From the NCBI GenBank assembly GCA_023393015.1, contig JAEWMY010000021.1, positions 1 to 57,008 of the forward strand: 57,008 nt of DNA. Direction: 5' to 3'. Below, one piece after another: positions 33,894-41,963 of this stretch. The translations under genes and the position numbers were made by a program. The notes beneath the pieces were generated by a model. The model had not been told where the DNA came from and did no database searches. It was given only the letters and a program-made list of their open reading frames with translations. How positions within the stretch are numbered: the stretch's first letter is position 1; each line of letters starts with the position of its first letter. This stretch comes from Spirochaetota bacterium (lineage in GTDB: Bacteria > Spirochaetota > Spirochaetia > Treponematales > Treponemataceae).

Positions 33894-33949
33894 TCGGGCG
33901 GCGCGTTTCCCGTCCCCGAATAAAAAAACCGACAATCTTCCGTTTTTCC

Positions 33950-33976
33950 TCAAGAGCTATTGGAGGTCTCCGATAC
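33950..33976 (+). promoter_or_regulatory. Candidate sigma-28 promoter of flaB
   Basis: TCAA (33950-33953), exactly 15 bases, TCCGATAC (33969-33976). Against the flagellar consensus TAAA-N15-GCCGATAA this is 3 of 4 and 6 of 8. The leader to the flaB ATG would be about 155 bases. Confidence 0.5.
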
Positions 33977-34140
33977 TGGAAGTACGCATGAGTGCCGCGC
34001 GTCGTGAAAACGACGGACGGCGCCCGTGCTCCGTCTTCTGCGGTGGTTGCGTCAGAGGATCCGGTACACGTGACAGATCGGCAGGGATGCCGCGAACGAC
34101 GTAGGAATGAGTCGTCGAAAATAGCCAAAGGAGTAGCATT

Positions 34141-35001
34141 ATGATCATCAATCACAACCTGAGCGCCATGTTTTCCCAGAGAACCCTCGGAGACACGAAC
34201 CTGGGCAATCAGAAGAACATGGAAAAACTTTCATCCGGCATGCGCATCAACCGCGCAGGAGATGACGCTTCCGGGCTCGCCGTATCAGAAAAGATGCGGA
34301 GCCAGGTTCGCGGCCTGAATCAGGCGAATACCAACGCGCAAAACGGTATTTCCTTCATCCAGGCGACCGAGGGTTACCTTCAGGAAACCCAGGACATCCT
34401 GCAGCGCATCCGCGAACTGAGCGTACAGTCCTCGAACGGAATCTATTCCGCCGAAGACCGCATGCAGATCCAGGTCGAGGTTTCGCAGCTCGTTGCGGAA
34501 GTCGACAGGATCGCGAGCCACGCGCAGTTTAACGGAATGAACATGATTACCGGACGGTTCGCTCGGGAAACCGGAGAGAACACTGTGACGGGATCCATGT
34601 GGTTCCATATCGGAGCGAACATGGATCAGAGAACCCGTGTGTACATCGGCACCATGACGGCTGCGGCCCTTGGCGTCCGAAACGTCGCGGACGAGAAGAT
34701 CATGTCTCTCTCGAGCCCCGACAGTGCGAATCGAGCGATCGGAACCATTGACGAAGCGATGAAGAAGGTGAATAAGCAGAGGGCAGACCTCGGAGCTTAT
34801 CAGAACCGCCTTGAGTACACCATGAAGGGCCTCGCGGTCGGAGCGGAAAATCTCCAGGCCGCGGAATCGCGCATCCGCGATACCGACATGGCGCGGGAGA
34901 TGGTCGATTTTACCAAAAATCAGATCCTCACCCAGGCTGGAACCGCCATGCTCGCGCAGGCCAACCAGACTTCCCAGAGCGTCCTGAGCCTTCTCAAGTA
35001 A
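34141..35001 (+). CDS. flaB: Flagellar filament core protein FlaB
   Basis: The 286-residue protein is a spirochaetal core flagellin, which polymerises into the periplasmic filament. It has the conserved N-terminal coiled-coil domain (MIINHNLSAMFSQRTLGDTN, then MEKLSSGMRINRAGDDASGL) and the C-terminal domain ending in NQILTQAGTAMLAQANQTSQ and SVLSLLK. The central region is short, as in FlaB1-3 of Treponema. AAAGGAG at 34127-34133 is an ideal ribosome-binding site seven bases before the ATG. Strong codon bias and a clear terminator fit high expression. Which FlaB paralogue it is cannot be told. Confidence 0.96.
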   Translation: MIINHNLSAMFSQRTLGDTNLGNQKNMEKLSSGMRINRAGDDASGLAVSEKMRSQVRGLNQANTNAQNGISFIQATEGYLQETQDILQRIRELSVQSSNGIYSAEDRMQIQVEVSQLVAEVDRIASHAQFNGMNMITGRFARETGENTVTGSMWFHIGANMDQRTRVYIGTMTAAALGVRNVADEKIMSLSSPDSANRAIGTIDEAMKKVNKQRADLGAYQNRLEYTMKGLAVGAENLQAAESRIRDTDMAREMVDFTKNQILTQAGTAMLAQANQTSQSVLSLLK

Positions 35002-35023
35002 CGCACCCCGCACAGGGACGGAC

Positions 35024-35067
35024 AGGGGTTAATTTCCGGTACGTACTGGGAATTAACCCCTTTTTTT
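35024..35067 (+). terminator. Intrinsic terminator of flaB
   Basis: AGGGGTTAATTTCC pairs with GGGAATTAACCCCT around a short loop and is followed by a run of seven T residues. Confidence 0.95.
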
Positions 35068-35084
35068 GCTATAACGGATTCTCA

Positions 35085-36572
35085 ATGCGCATCCTTACCG
35101 ACATACAGCTACGCCTGCTCAAAGAAGAGTTTCCCGCCACGAGCCACTCGGGCGACGAAGACATCGAACGGTATTTCGAACTGAGGAAAACGGGACGGCA
35201 AGCCAAGGCCCTCGCGCTCTACAGGGGACGCATCAGCAGGAAATATCCCGACCCCGCGCGCCGCGAGCTTCTGCTCAGATATTACCGGTCGCGCGACCCA
35301 CGCTACGGAGAACTGTACCGGGACTCGCTCGCGGAGCTCGCGGAGCGCCTCATCAAACGGACGTACGGAATCATCGACACTCTCACGCGCGACATCGACT
35401 CCGTCGACATGGGCGACGCGTACTCCGTCATCAAGCTCGCGGAAGGGCTCCTTTCGGTCATCTCGCCCGATCGCGGCGTCGCGATCTCGTTTACCGAGCG
35501 TTACGCGCGATACGCCGCGCTTCTCGGTTACCGCGAAAGGCAGGCGAGGGACGCGGCGGAACTCATACGCCTGTACGTCACCGAAACCATAGAGTCGGTC
35601 GAGGAACTAAAACGGGAGAGGGAGGAGCGCCGCAAGGAACGGGCGCGCGTCAGGACGTCTCCCGCCGCGGCGCGTCCGGGATTCGACCTGTCGCGCGTCG
35701 AATTCTCGCCCGAGGAAGTTAACCGCATCACCATACCGGAAAGCGTCACGCGGACGGAAGACAAGGTAATCGCGTACTGCGCCAAATACTGGGCCTCGGT
35801 CGGCAACCCGGCGTTCGAGAAGGCCGTTTTTCTCTACAGCAAGAAATACCGAACGCGGCACAGCGACATCTTCCAGGCGGTCAAAAACGGGGTCACGCAC
35901 GGATGGAAGGACGAAGAGATACTCAACGCCGTTCTCGCGAACGTCGTGACCGGGTATTATTACAGCATCTCGGGAGATCGATATCTTCAAACGGCATGGG
36001 CCCGGTATCGCGCCGCGAGCGGACACGCGGTGAACCCGGCGGCCGCCGAAGCGATGCCTGCCGTGACGTCGCGCGCAACCCCGGCACCCGTGCAACCGAT
36101 TCCGACTCGCGCCCGAAAGAGTACGGTACGATCGCGGACGCGGGCGACAGCGTCCAAACGAGCGAAATCCCGTCTCGCGCCGCGCCCGGAAAAGGCCGTC
36201 CCGACGGCGAAACGATCCGCTCCGAACACCTTCCGCCCCGAACCCCCGCGGGGACCGTTTACGCCGAACTCGGTTTCGGACATGATCCGGAAACTGACGG
36301 GAAAGAGTTACGCGGTATACAAGGACCTGTTTTTCCGGGACATCCGTCCGTCGATACGAACCACGCTGGCGGAGGCGGGAGGAAAGGACAAGCCCTTCGG
36401 CTCGCGCCAGAATTCGGCGGAGCAGATAATCTACGACTACCTCTACGCCCACTGGAACGACCCCTATCAGCGATGGGAACACAGCGAGGCGCGCGAAAAG
36501 ACCCGTTCGCTCGGATATCGAATGGACGGTCTTGAGCCGATCATCGCGCGATGGATCAAGGACGCGAGCTGA
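35085..36572 (+). CDS. Large basic-linker protein, unknown
   Basis: The 495-residue protein is not recognised. An N-terminal helical domain (about 1-180) ends in a highly charged helix (ELKREREERRKERARVR). A second domain (about 200-315) is globular. Residues ~315-400 are a Pro/Ala/Arg/Lys-rich linker with probable nucleic-acid or anionic-surface affinity. A C-terminal domain (about 405-495) has VSDMIRKLTGKSYAVYKDLF and SAEQIIYDYLYAHWNDPYQR. No signal peptide is present. The start has no Shine-Dalgarno; TATAAC (35070-35075) lies nine bases before the ATG. Confidence 0.6.
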   Translation: MRILTDIQLRLLKEEFPATSHSGDEDIERYFELRKTGRQAKALALYRGRISRKYPDPARRELLLRYYRSRDPRYGELYRDSLAELAERLIKRTYGIIDTLTRDIDSVDMGDAYSVIKLAEGLLSVISPDRGVAISFTERYARYAALLGYRERQARDAAELIRLYVTETIESVEELKREREERRKERARVRTSPAAARPGFDLSRVEFSPEEVNRITIPESVTRTEDKVIAYCAKYWASVGNPAFEKAVFLYSKKYRTRHSDIFQAVKNGVTHGWKDEEILNAVLANVVTGYYYSISGDRYLQTAWARYRAASGHAVNPAAAEAMPAVTSRATPAPVQPIPTRARKSTVRSRTRATASKRAKSRLAPRPEKAVPTAKRSAPNTFRPEPPRGPFTPNSVSDMIRKLTGKSYAVYKDLFFRDIRPSIRTTLAEAGGKDKPFGSRQNSAEQIIYDYLYAHWNDPYQRWEHSEAREKTRSLGYRMDGLEPIIARWIKDAS

Positions 36573-36599
36573 CGGACGCGGCGCGCGCGGAAAATTCCA

Positions 36600-37187
36600 T
36601 CAGAACGAGGACCGACCCCGGAAACTCCGCGCGAGCGTTAGCCGGTCGGCGTACTCGAGGTCTCCGCCCACGGGAAGCCCGGACGCGAGCCTCGTGACCG
36701 TTACGTCAGTCTCCTTGAGTATCCGCTGGATATACAGCGCGGTCGTGTCGCCCTCTATCGTCGGGTTCGTCGCCAGGATAACCTCGCTGACGCCCCCCGT
36801 CCGCACGCGCACGACAAGTTCGGAAAGACGCAGCTGATCGGGGCCGACGCCCTCAAGCGGCGCTATAACGCCGCCGAGCACGTGGAAGAGGCCGTTGTAC
36901 TCGCGCACCGCCTCGATCGTCTGCACGTCCTGCGGTTGCTCGACGACGCAAATGAGACGCCTGTCGCGGCCGGGATCCTCGCAGACGGGGCAGAGGTCTT
37001 CCTCCGTGTACGCGCCGCAAATCCTGCACGGGTGAATGCGGTCATGCAGAACGGAAACGTCGCGGGCGATCCGCTCGCACAGGGACCTGTCGGATTTCAG
37101 GAGATAGTGGGCGATTCTCGCGGCGCTCTTCTTTCCGACGCCGGGCAAACGCGAAAAACTCTCTATGACGTCGTCAAGGGCGTTCAT
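36600..37187 (-). CDS. recR: Recombination mediator RecR
   Basis: The 195-residue protein acts with RecF and RecO to load RecA at gaps. It shows the helix-hairpin-helix SRLPGVGKKSAARIAHYLLK, the zinc finger CRICGAY...CPVC, the Toprim region with LICVVEQPQDVQTIEAV, GVGPDQLRL and VILATNPTIEGDTTALYI, and the C-terminal Walker-like LASGLPVGGDLEYAD. The length is close to E. coli RecR (201). The ATG at 37187 overlaps the stop of ybaB (ATGA, 37184-37187). It is the last gene of the dnaX-ybaB-recR operon. Confidence 0.95.
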   Translation of the reverse strand: MNALDDVIESFSRLPGVGKKSAARIAHYLLKSDRSLCERIARDVSVLHDRIHPCRICGAYTEEDLCPVCEDPGRDRRLICVVEQPQDVQTIEAVREYNGLFHVLGGVIAPLEGVGPDQLRLSELVVRVRTGGVSEVILATNPTIEGDTTALYIQRILKETDVTVTRLASGLPVGGDLEYADRLTLARSFRGRSSF

Positions 37188-37489
37188 GCGGAGGGAAATC
37201 CCCCGGCCATCGGGCCAAGGCGCTCCTTCAGCGCTTCCTTTATACGCTCGGCGGCGTCCGCGTGCGCGGCGACGATCAGGTCCTGCAACATCCCGATGTC
37301 GCGGGGATCCACCGCGACGGGATCGAGCCGAACGGACACGAGCTCGAATTTCCCGTTGAGCGTCACGGAAACGATTCCGCCGCCGGAGGATCCGGTCGCG
37401 GTCTCCGAGGCGAGGCCCTCCTGCATGCGGGCGAATTGCTCCTGGAACGCCGAGGCGTTTTTCAGGATGTCGAACGGATTGATATTCAT
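37184..37489 (-). CDS. ybaB: YbaB/EbfC nucleoid-associated protein
   Basis: The 101-residue protein matches the YbaB/EbfC family, a small DNA-binding dimer first studied in spirochaetes (Borrelia EbfC). It starts MNINPFDILKNASAFQEQFA and contains the core GIVSVTLNGKFELVSVRLDP. ATGA overlaps join it to dnaX before it (37486-37489) and to recR after it, which is the usual order in bacteria. Confidence 0.9.
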   Translation of the reverse strand: MNINPFDILKNASAFQEQFARMQEGLASETATGSSGGGIVSVTLNGKFELVSVRLDPVAVDPRDIGMLQDLIVAAHADAAERIKEALKERLGPMAGGFPSA

Positions 37490-39411
37490 GACGCACCTTC
37501 TATTATCGAGCCCCTAAACATGCTGCGAACCATCTCGACGGCCGCGGGCGGGCCGCCGTCCCCGGCTTCGTCCCGGTCCGCGGCTTCCGCGAGGATGACC
37601 TCGACGCCGACCGCGCTTCCCAGTATGTGCGAGGCAGCGGATCCTATCGTCGCACGGTCCTGTTCGAGGAAGGTCCTGGTAAAGGGCTTCTCGACGAAGA
37701 GCCGCACGACGCCGTCGACGATTTCCCAGCCCGTCGCCTGCGATAGCCCCGTCGCGAGCATATTCTTGCTCGACTGGAAGAAGGTAACGAGGGCCTCCTT
37801 CAGCTCGTCAGGGGTAACACCCTTGCCCGAAGGCGCCGGCGGAACCGGCGGCGATTCCTGTCGCGCGGCCGGCGGCGGACTCGCTTCCGACGGGGCACTC
37901 GCGTCCCGCGGCGAACTTCCGTCGTCGCGAGGATCCGGGCTCGGAGTCGGGATCGAAGTCGGACGCGCGGAGGGTACGCGCCCGCCCCCGTTCATCCGTT
38001 CCTTCAACGCGGCAAAGGGGTTCTCGACGAACCCTTCGGAATCAGCCCGCCGTTCATCAGACCGTCCCTCGTCGGGAACCGCGTCTGACGTTTCGCCTGA
38101 CGTGTCGTCGGACGCGAAGGGGGAACCGTCGCGGGAAGCGACGGGCGCCGGGGCGCCGCCGTCACGTCCCGCTTGGGGAAAAGGGCCGGACCCCTTGCGG
38201 TCGGGTGCCTGTTCCCGCGGCCGGTCGGGCGCCGGCGCCGTCGCCGCGCCAAGTCCTCCCGGCGCCGCGCCCTTGAGCAGGGACTGAGCCCGCGCTATCG
38301 AGGCGCGCAACTCCGCGGAAGACACGTAGTCGCCCGCCCACGACAGCCGGGAAACGGCCAACTCGAGTTCATAGCGCGGTTCGAGCGAATACCGGAGGTC
38401 CCGGTAGAGCTGCAGGACGAGCGCCAGCGCGCGCTCGATCTGCGGAGCGCTCCAGGACCGAAGCGTTTCCGCGGAAAAGCGGTCGCTCGACCGGCCGAGA
38501 AGGGCTTCGCGCGTGATGCCGCTTTTTATCAGAAGAAGGTTCCGGAGATAATCCGCGAGATCGCCGGCGAGTTGCTCCACGGCAACCCCGGAATCCAAAA
38601 CCTCGTCGAGGGCCTGCAACGCCGCCCGCGCGTCGCGCGCGGCGCACGCGGAAACGATCGCGTCGATACGGTCAAAGCCCGAGAGGCCGAGCGTGTCGCG
38701 TATCTTGTCGAACGAAAGGTGACCGTCGGAAAAAGCCGCTATCTGGTCGAAGAGCGTATAGGCGTCGCGGACGCTTCCGGTCGCCTCGCGGGCGATCCAG
38801 TACAGGGCCTCGTCGTCCGCGCGAATGCCCGTCTCGGCGGCGGCTTCCGCGAGCGCGGTCTTGAGCGTCTCGACGGGAACGAGCCTGAAATTGAATTGCT
38901 GACAGCGGCTTTTAATCGTCGCGGGAACCTTGTGAATCTCGGTCGTGGCGAAGATGAATATGACGTAGGGCGGCGGCTCCTCGATCGTCTTCAGCAGGGC
39001 GTTGAAGGCGCTCGTGGAGAGCATGTGGACCTCGTCGATTATGTAAATCTTGTAGCGGCAGGAATTGGGCGGGAAACGCACCTCGTCCTTGATTTGGCGA
39101 ACGTCGTTCACGCCGGTATTCGACGCGCCGTCGATTTCGATGACGTCGAGGCTCGCTCCGCGGGCGATCTCCCGGCACGCGGCGCAGGCGCCGCACGGGG
39201 TGGCGACGGAGCCCGTCTCGCAGTTGAGCGCTCGGGCGAGAATGCGCGCCGAGCTCGTCTTGCCGCAGCCCCTGGGACCGGAAAACAGGTATGCGGGGGC
39301 GATCTTGCCCGCCTGGATCGATTTTTGCAAGGTCGCGACCACGAAATCCTGACCGACCAGATCCTCGAATTTGCCGGGCCGACGGCGAGTCGCCGTTACT
39401 TCATATGCCAT
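37486..39411 (-). CDS. dnaX: DNA polymerase III subunit gamma/tau
   Basis: The 641-residue clamp-loader ATPase has an AAA+ domain with Walker A FSGPRGCGKTSSARIL, a zinc module CGACAACRE preceded by further Cys, Walker B YKIYIIDEVHML, sensor FIFATTEIHKVPATIKSRCQ and domain III. A disordered Pro/Ser/Asp-rich region (about 380-545) leads to a C-terminal tau-like domain (about 547-641). No canonical A-AAA-AAG slippery heptamer was noticed in frame, so production of a separate gamma form by frameshifting is not supported. It is the first gene of the dnaX-ybaB-recR operon. Confidence 0.95.
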   Translation of the reverse strand: MAYEVTATRRRPGKFEDLVGQDFVVATLQKSIQAGKIAPAYLFSGPRGCGKTSSARILARALNCETGSVATPCGACAACREIARGASLDVIEIDGASNTGVNDVRQIKDEVRFPPNSCRYKIYIIDEVHMLSTSAFNALLKTIEEPPPYVIFIFATTEIHKVPATIKSRCQQFNFRLVPVETLKTALAEAAAETGIRADDEALYWIAREATGSVRDAYTLFDQIAAFSDGHLSFDKIRDTLGLSGFDRIDAIVSACAARDARAALQALDEVLDSGVAVEQLAGDLADYLRNLLLIKSGITREALLGRSSDRFSAETLRSWSAPQIERALALVLQLYRDLRYSLEPRYELELAVSRLSWAGDYVSSAELRASIARAQSLLKGAAPGGLGAATAPAPDRPREQAPDRKGSGPFPQAGRDGGAPAPVASRDGSPFASDDTSGETSDAVPDEGRSDERRADSEGFVENPFAALKERMNGGGRVPSARPTSIPTPSPDPRDDGSSPRDASAPSEASPPPAARQESPPVPPAPSGKGVTPDELKEALVTFFQSSKNMLATGLSQATGWEIVDGVVRLFVEKPFTRTFLEQDRATIGSAASHILGSAVGVEVILAEAADRDEAGDGGPPAAVEMVRSMFRGSIIEGAS

Positions 39412-39457
39412 GGCCCGAGGATATCATAAACCGTCCCGGTTTTAAAGTGCGGACCCT

Positions 39458-40396
39458 TTACTCCACACGATCCGTCGGGCCGGGAGCGGCTTGGGCGACT
39501 GCGGTGTCATCGGCAACGTCATCGATAACGCCGTCGGTAGCTGGAGCGGCGGCGGGGAGAAACTGCTGCCTGCCGATGATAAACGCGGTAACCGCGATTC
39601 CCGCCCAGAAAAAAATCACGACAGCGGTTGTCGACCAGTCTACGGTCTCGTTCACGGCCGTTTCCGCCAAGGACCCCACGGCCTCCACGACGTCGTCCCC
39701 GGAACCGTCCGTTCCCTCGGGCACGGTGCCCGCGATCCACATGATGAGGAAAAGGGCGAGGTTGTGGACGAAATGCATCAGCGTCGGAAGGATCACGGAG
39801 CGGGTCTCCCAGGCGACCCAGGTGATGACCAGCCCCGACAGAAAGGTGAAGGGTATGCGAAACGGCTCAAGGTGCAGGAAAGCGAACATCGTGGCGCAAA
39901 GGAGGATCGCCGGCCATCTGCCGGCGGCGCCCCTGAGCCCGCCGAGAATCAACCCGCGGCAGAGGATCTCCTCCGAAACCGCTGGAAGCACCGCGATGAA
40001 GACGACTCCGTAGAGAAACCCGTCGTTCGTGACGGAATAGTCGTCGGCGCCGGAGAATCCGGGAAAGAGCGCGGACACGAGAAACGACAGGGAGATGACG
40101 ACGACAAGGATACCGAAGGTCATAAGGAGGGAACCGCACGCCCCTCTCCGGGTCGGCTTCGGAAGCGGAAACGATTCCTGAAACGATAGCCTCCGCGTCC
40201 GCGCGTATACGAGCGGAACGGCCGCGATCCCGACGGGGAAGAGCAGATTCACGTACTTGTCCCCGACAAGCTCGAAGCATAGCCCGCCGTACATGATGTA
40301 GAGGAGAACGAGAAAATAGACGACGATGGAGTCGATGGGGCCCGGAGAACGCGCTCCCGCTTCGGCGCGCGCCGATGCCTCGGTAATATCGCTCAT
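39458..40396 (-). CDS. CPBP-family intramembrane metalloprotease
   Basis: The 312-residue integral membrane protein has about eight TM helices and the ABI/CAAX-protease motifs: EEILCRGLILGG (the EExxxR motif), FAFLHLEP (FxxxH) and HFVHNLALF (HxxxN). These form the metal-bound glutamate protease site. Substrates are usually unknown; relatives act in prenyl-protein processing, bacteriocin immunity and membrane-protein turnover. The first 25 residues and the last ~45 (acidic, Ala-rich) are extra. Its start codon faces that of the esterase lipoprotein gene, only 45 bases away. Confidence 0.86.
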   Translation of the reverse strand: MSDITEASARAEAGARSPGPIDSIVVYFLVLLYIMYGGLCFELVGDKYVNLLFPVGIAAVPLVYARTRRLSFQESFPLPKPTRRGACGSLLMTFGILVVVISLSFLVSALFPGFSGADDYSVTNDGFLYGVVFIAVLPAVSEEILCRGLILGGLRGAAGRWPAILLCATMFAFLHLEPFRIPFTFLSGLVITWVAWETRSVILPTLMHFVHNLALFLIMWIAGTVPEGTDGSGDDVVEAVGSLAETAVNETVDWSTTAVVIFFWAGIAVTAFIIGRQQFLPAAAPATDGVIDDVADDTAVAQAAPGPTDRVE

Positions 40397-40402
40397 TCAG
40401 AA

Positions 40403-40408
40403 AGTATA
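40403..40408 (-). promoter_or_regulatory. -10 element of the CPBP protease gene, apparently leaderless
   Basis: TATACT (minus strand 40408-40403) lies six bases before the ATG at 40396. No good -35 is seen at 17 or 18 bases. It interleaves with the divergent promoter. Confidence 0.5.
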
Positions 40409-40430
40409 CCACAACGAGACCCGGACGATG

Positions 40431-40436
40431 TATAAT
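40431..40436 (+). promoter_or_regulatory. -10 element of the esterase gene, apparently leaderless
   Basis: Perfect TATAAT at 40431-40436, five bases before the ATG at 40442. The -35 at 17 bases is poor (ACCACA). No Shine-Dalgarno is present. Confidence 0.55.
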
Positions 40437-40441
40437 CGGTC

Positions 40442-41956
40442 ATGAACGTTGTAAAAAAACGCGGTGTTGTTTTCGTCTCGCGAGTCCTGTTCGCCTGTTT
40501 CGCGTTCGTCGCCGTATCGTGCGGAAACGAAACGAAAAGGGAAGAGCGGGGGTTTTTCGTATCCCCCGGCAACGGGTCGTTCGGCATGGACCTGTACGGC
40601 AGGGCGCGAAGCGGAAGCCTTTACGTCCCTCCCTCGTATACCGGCGAACGGCCGTACTCCCTCATCATCGCCCTCCATGGAGCTGGAGGAACGGGAAAGT
40701 CGCTCGAGACGCTCGGGTTCAACCGGGCGGCCGACGAACTGGATTTCATAGTGGCGTATCCCGACGGCGTCGGGTTCCGGTGGGACGCGCCCGACGACAC
40801 GCCGTTCGTCATGACCCTGATACTTGAACTCTCCGCGCGGTTCTCGATCGATCCGAAGCGGATATACCTCACCGGTCATTCTGCCGGCGCCATGGAGGCC
40901 TATGAACTCGCGGTCGCCCTGCCCGGGCAGTTCGCCGCGGTCGCTCCCGTGGCGGGGCTCATGCCGACGGGAACCTCGCCCGAGGGACGTCCGCCCCTGT
41001 CAGTCCTTCATATCCACGCGAAGGACGACCCCGAGGTTCCGTATGCCGGCACGGAGGAATGGGGACTTTCCTCGGTCGAAGACTCGCTCGCCTACTGGCG
41101 CGCCGTAAACGAACGCGACATGAGCGAGCCGACGGCCGCGGAACGTTCCGACTGGGGAGACGGCATGGAATCCGTACTATGGCGCGGGGACGTGGCGGAC
41201 ACCGCCCATATTAGTCTCGCCACGAACGGCCACGTGTGGCCCGCGTTCGCCACGGAACGCGTCGTCGAGTTCTTCTACAACCATCCGCCGAGGGACGGCC
41301 GCGTCGCGGTAACCTGCGGGGACGGAAAGCTCGTCACGGGCGAAGTCGCGTCGTTAAAACTGAGGGCGGATATCGACTCCGACCGCCCGACCGCGGGCGT
41401 GGAATACTTCTCATCCGGGAAGAAGGTCGCGGAATCGGCGATTCCGCCGTTCTCAGCCATTTGGCGCGATCCGGAGCGCGGATGCCATCGCGTATCGGCA
41501 CGCGTCACGCCGAAAAACGGAACGGCCTACGGCTCGACGATAAACCCGACGGTAATCGTCGCGGCGGACGCCATCCCCCCGGCAGGATTCAGGGCGACCT
41601 CTTCGTCCGCGGAAAACGAGACCTTGCTTCCCGGCCACGCGATCGACGGGAACACCCGGACGAGGTGGGCGAGCGGATGGACGGACGACGAGAGCCTGAC
41701 GGTCGATCTCGGCGAGGCGAAAACCGTCTCCGGGATAACGCTCGCGTGGGAATCGGCGTACGCTGTGGCATACGCCATCGAAACGTCTACCGACGGCGTC
41801 TCCTGGGAACGGTCGTTCGAGACGACGTCCGGCAAGGGGGGATTCGAGCACATACCGCTCGACGACCGCTCGACGCGCGCTATCCGGTTCATAGGCGTCA
41901 AACGCGGGACTCCGTGGGGCTACTCGCTTTGGGAGCTCATCGTTCACGGGGAGTAG
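40442..41956 (+). CDS. Lipoprotein esterase with C-terminal discoidin domain
   Basis: The 504-residue protein starts with a lipoprotein signal ending AFVAVSC. Residues ~45-285 form a PHB-depolymerase/feruloyl-esterase-like hydrolase (LpqC type): oxyanion region IIALHGAGGTGKSLE, nucleophile Ser in YLTGHSAGAMEAYE, acid-strand region LSVLHIHAKDDPEVPY, and a likely His in NGHVWP. A middle beta domain follows (about 290-370), then an F5/8 type C (discoidin) domain (about 385-504, with AIDGNTRTRWASG and RFIGVKRGTPWGYSLWEL). It probably cleaves esters on plant polysaccharides or polyesters while the discoidin part binds sugar. Surface exposure is inferred. Confidence 0.82.
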   Translation: MNVVKKRGVVFVSRVLFACFAFVAVSCGNETKREERGFFVSPGNGSFGMDLYGRARSGSLYVPPSYTGERPYSLIIALHGAGGTGKSLETLGFNRAADELDFIVAYPDGVGFRWDAPDDTPFVMTLILELSARFSIDPKRIYLTGHSAGAMEAYELAVALPGQFAAVAPVAGLMPTGTSPEGRPPLSVLHIHAKDDPEVPYAGTEEWGLSSVEDSLAYWRAVNERDMSEPTAAERSDWGDGMESVLWRGDVADTAHISLATNGHVWPAFATERVVEFFYNHPPRDGRVAVTCGDGKLVTGEVASLKLRADIDSDRPTAGVEYFSSGKKVAESAIPPFSAIWRDPERGCHRVSARVTPKNGTAYGSTINPTVIVAADAIPPAGFRATSSSAENETLLPGHAIDGNTRTRWASGWTDDESLTVDLGEAKTVSGITLAWESAYAVAYAIETSTDGVSWERSFETTSGKGGFEHIPLDDRSTRAIRFIGVKRGTPWGYSLWELIVHGE

Positions 41957-41963
41957 CCGCACC

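Noticed and set aside
37486..39411. Programmed frameshift in dnaX making a separate gamma subunit
   Set aside because: No A-AAA-AAG-type slippery site in frame was noticed; the nearest A-run (ATAAAAAGC) is not in the right phase.
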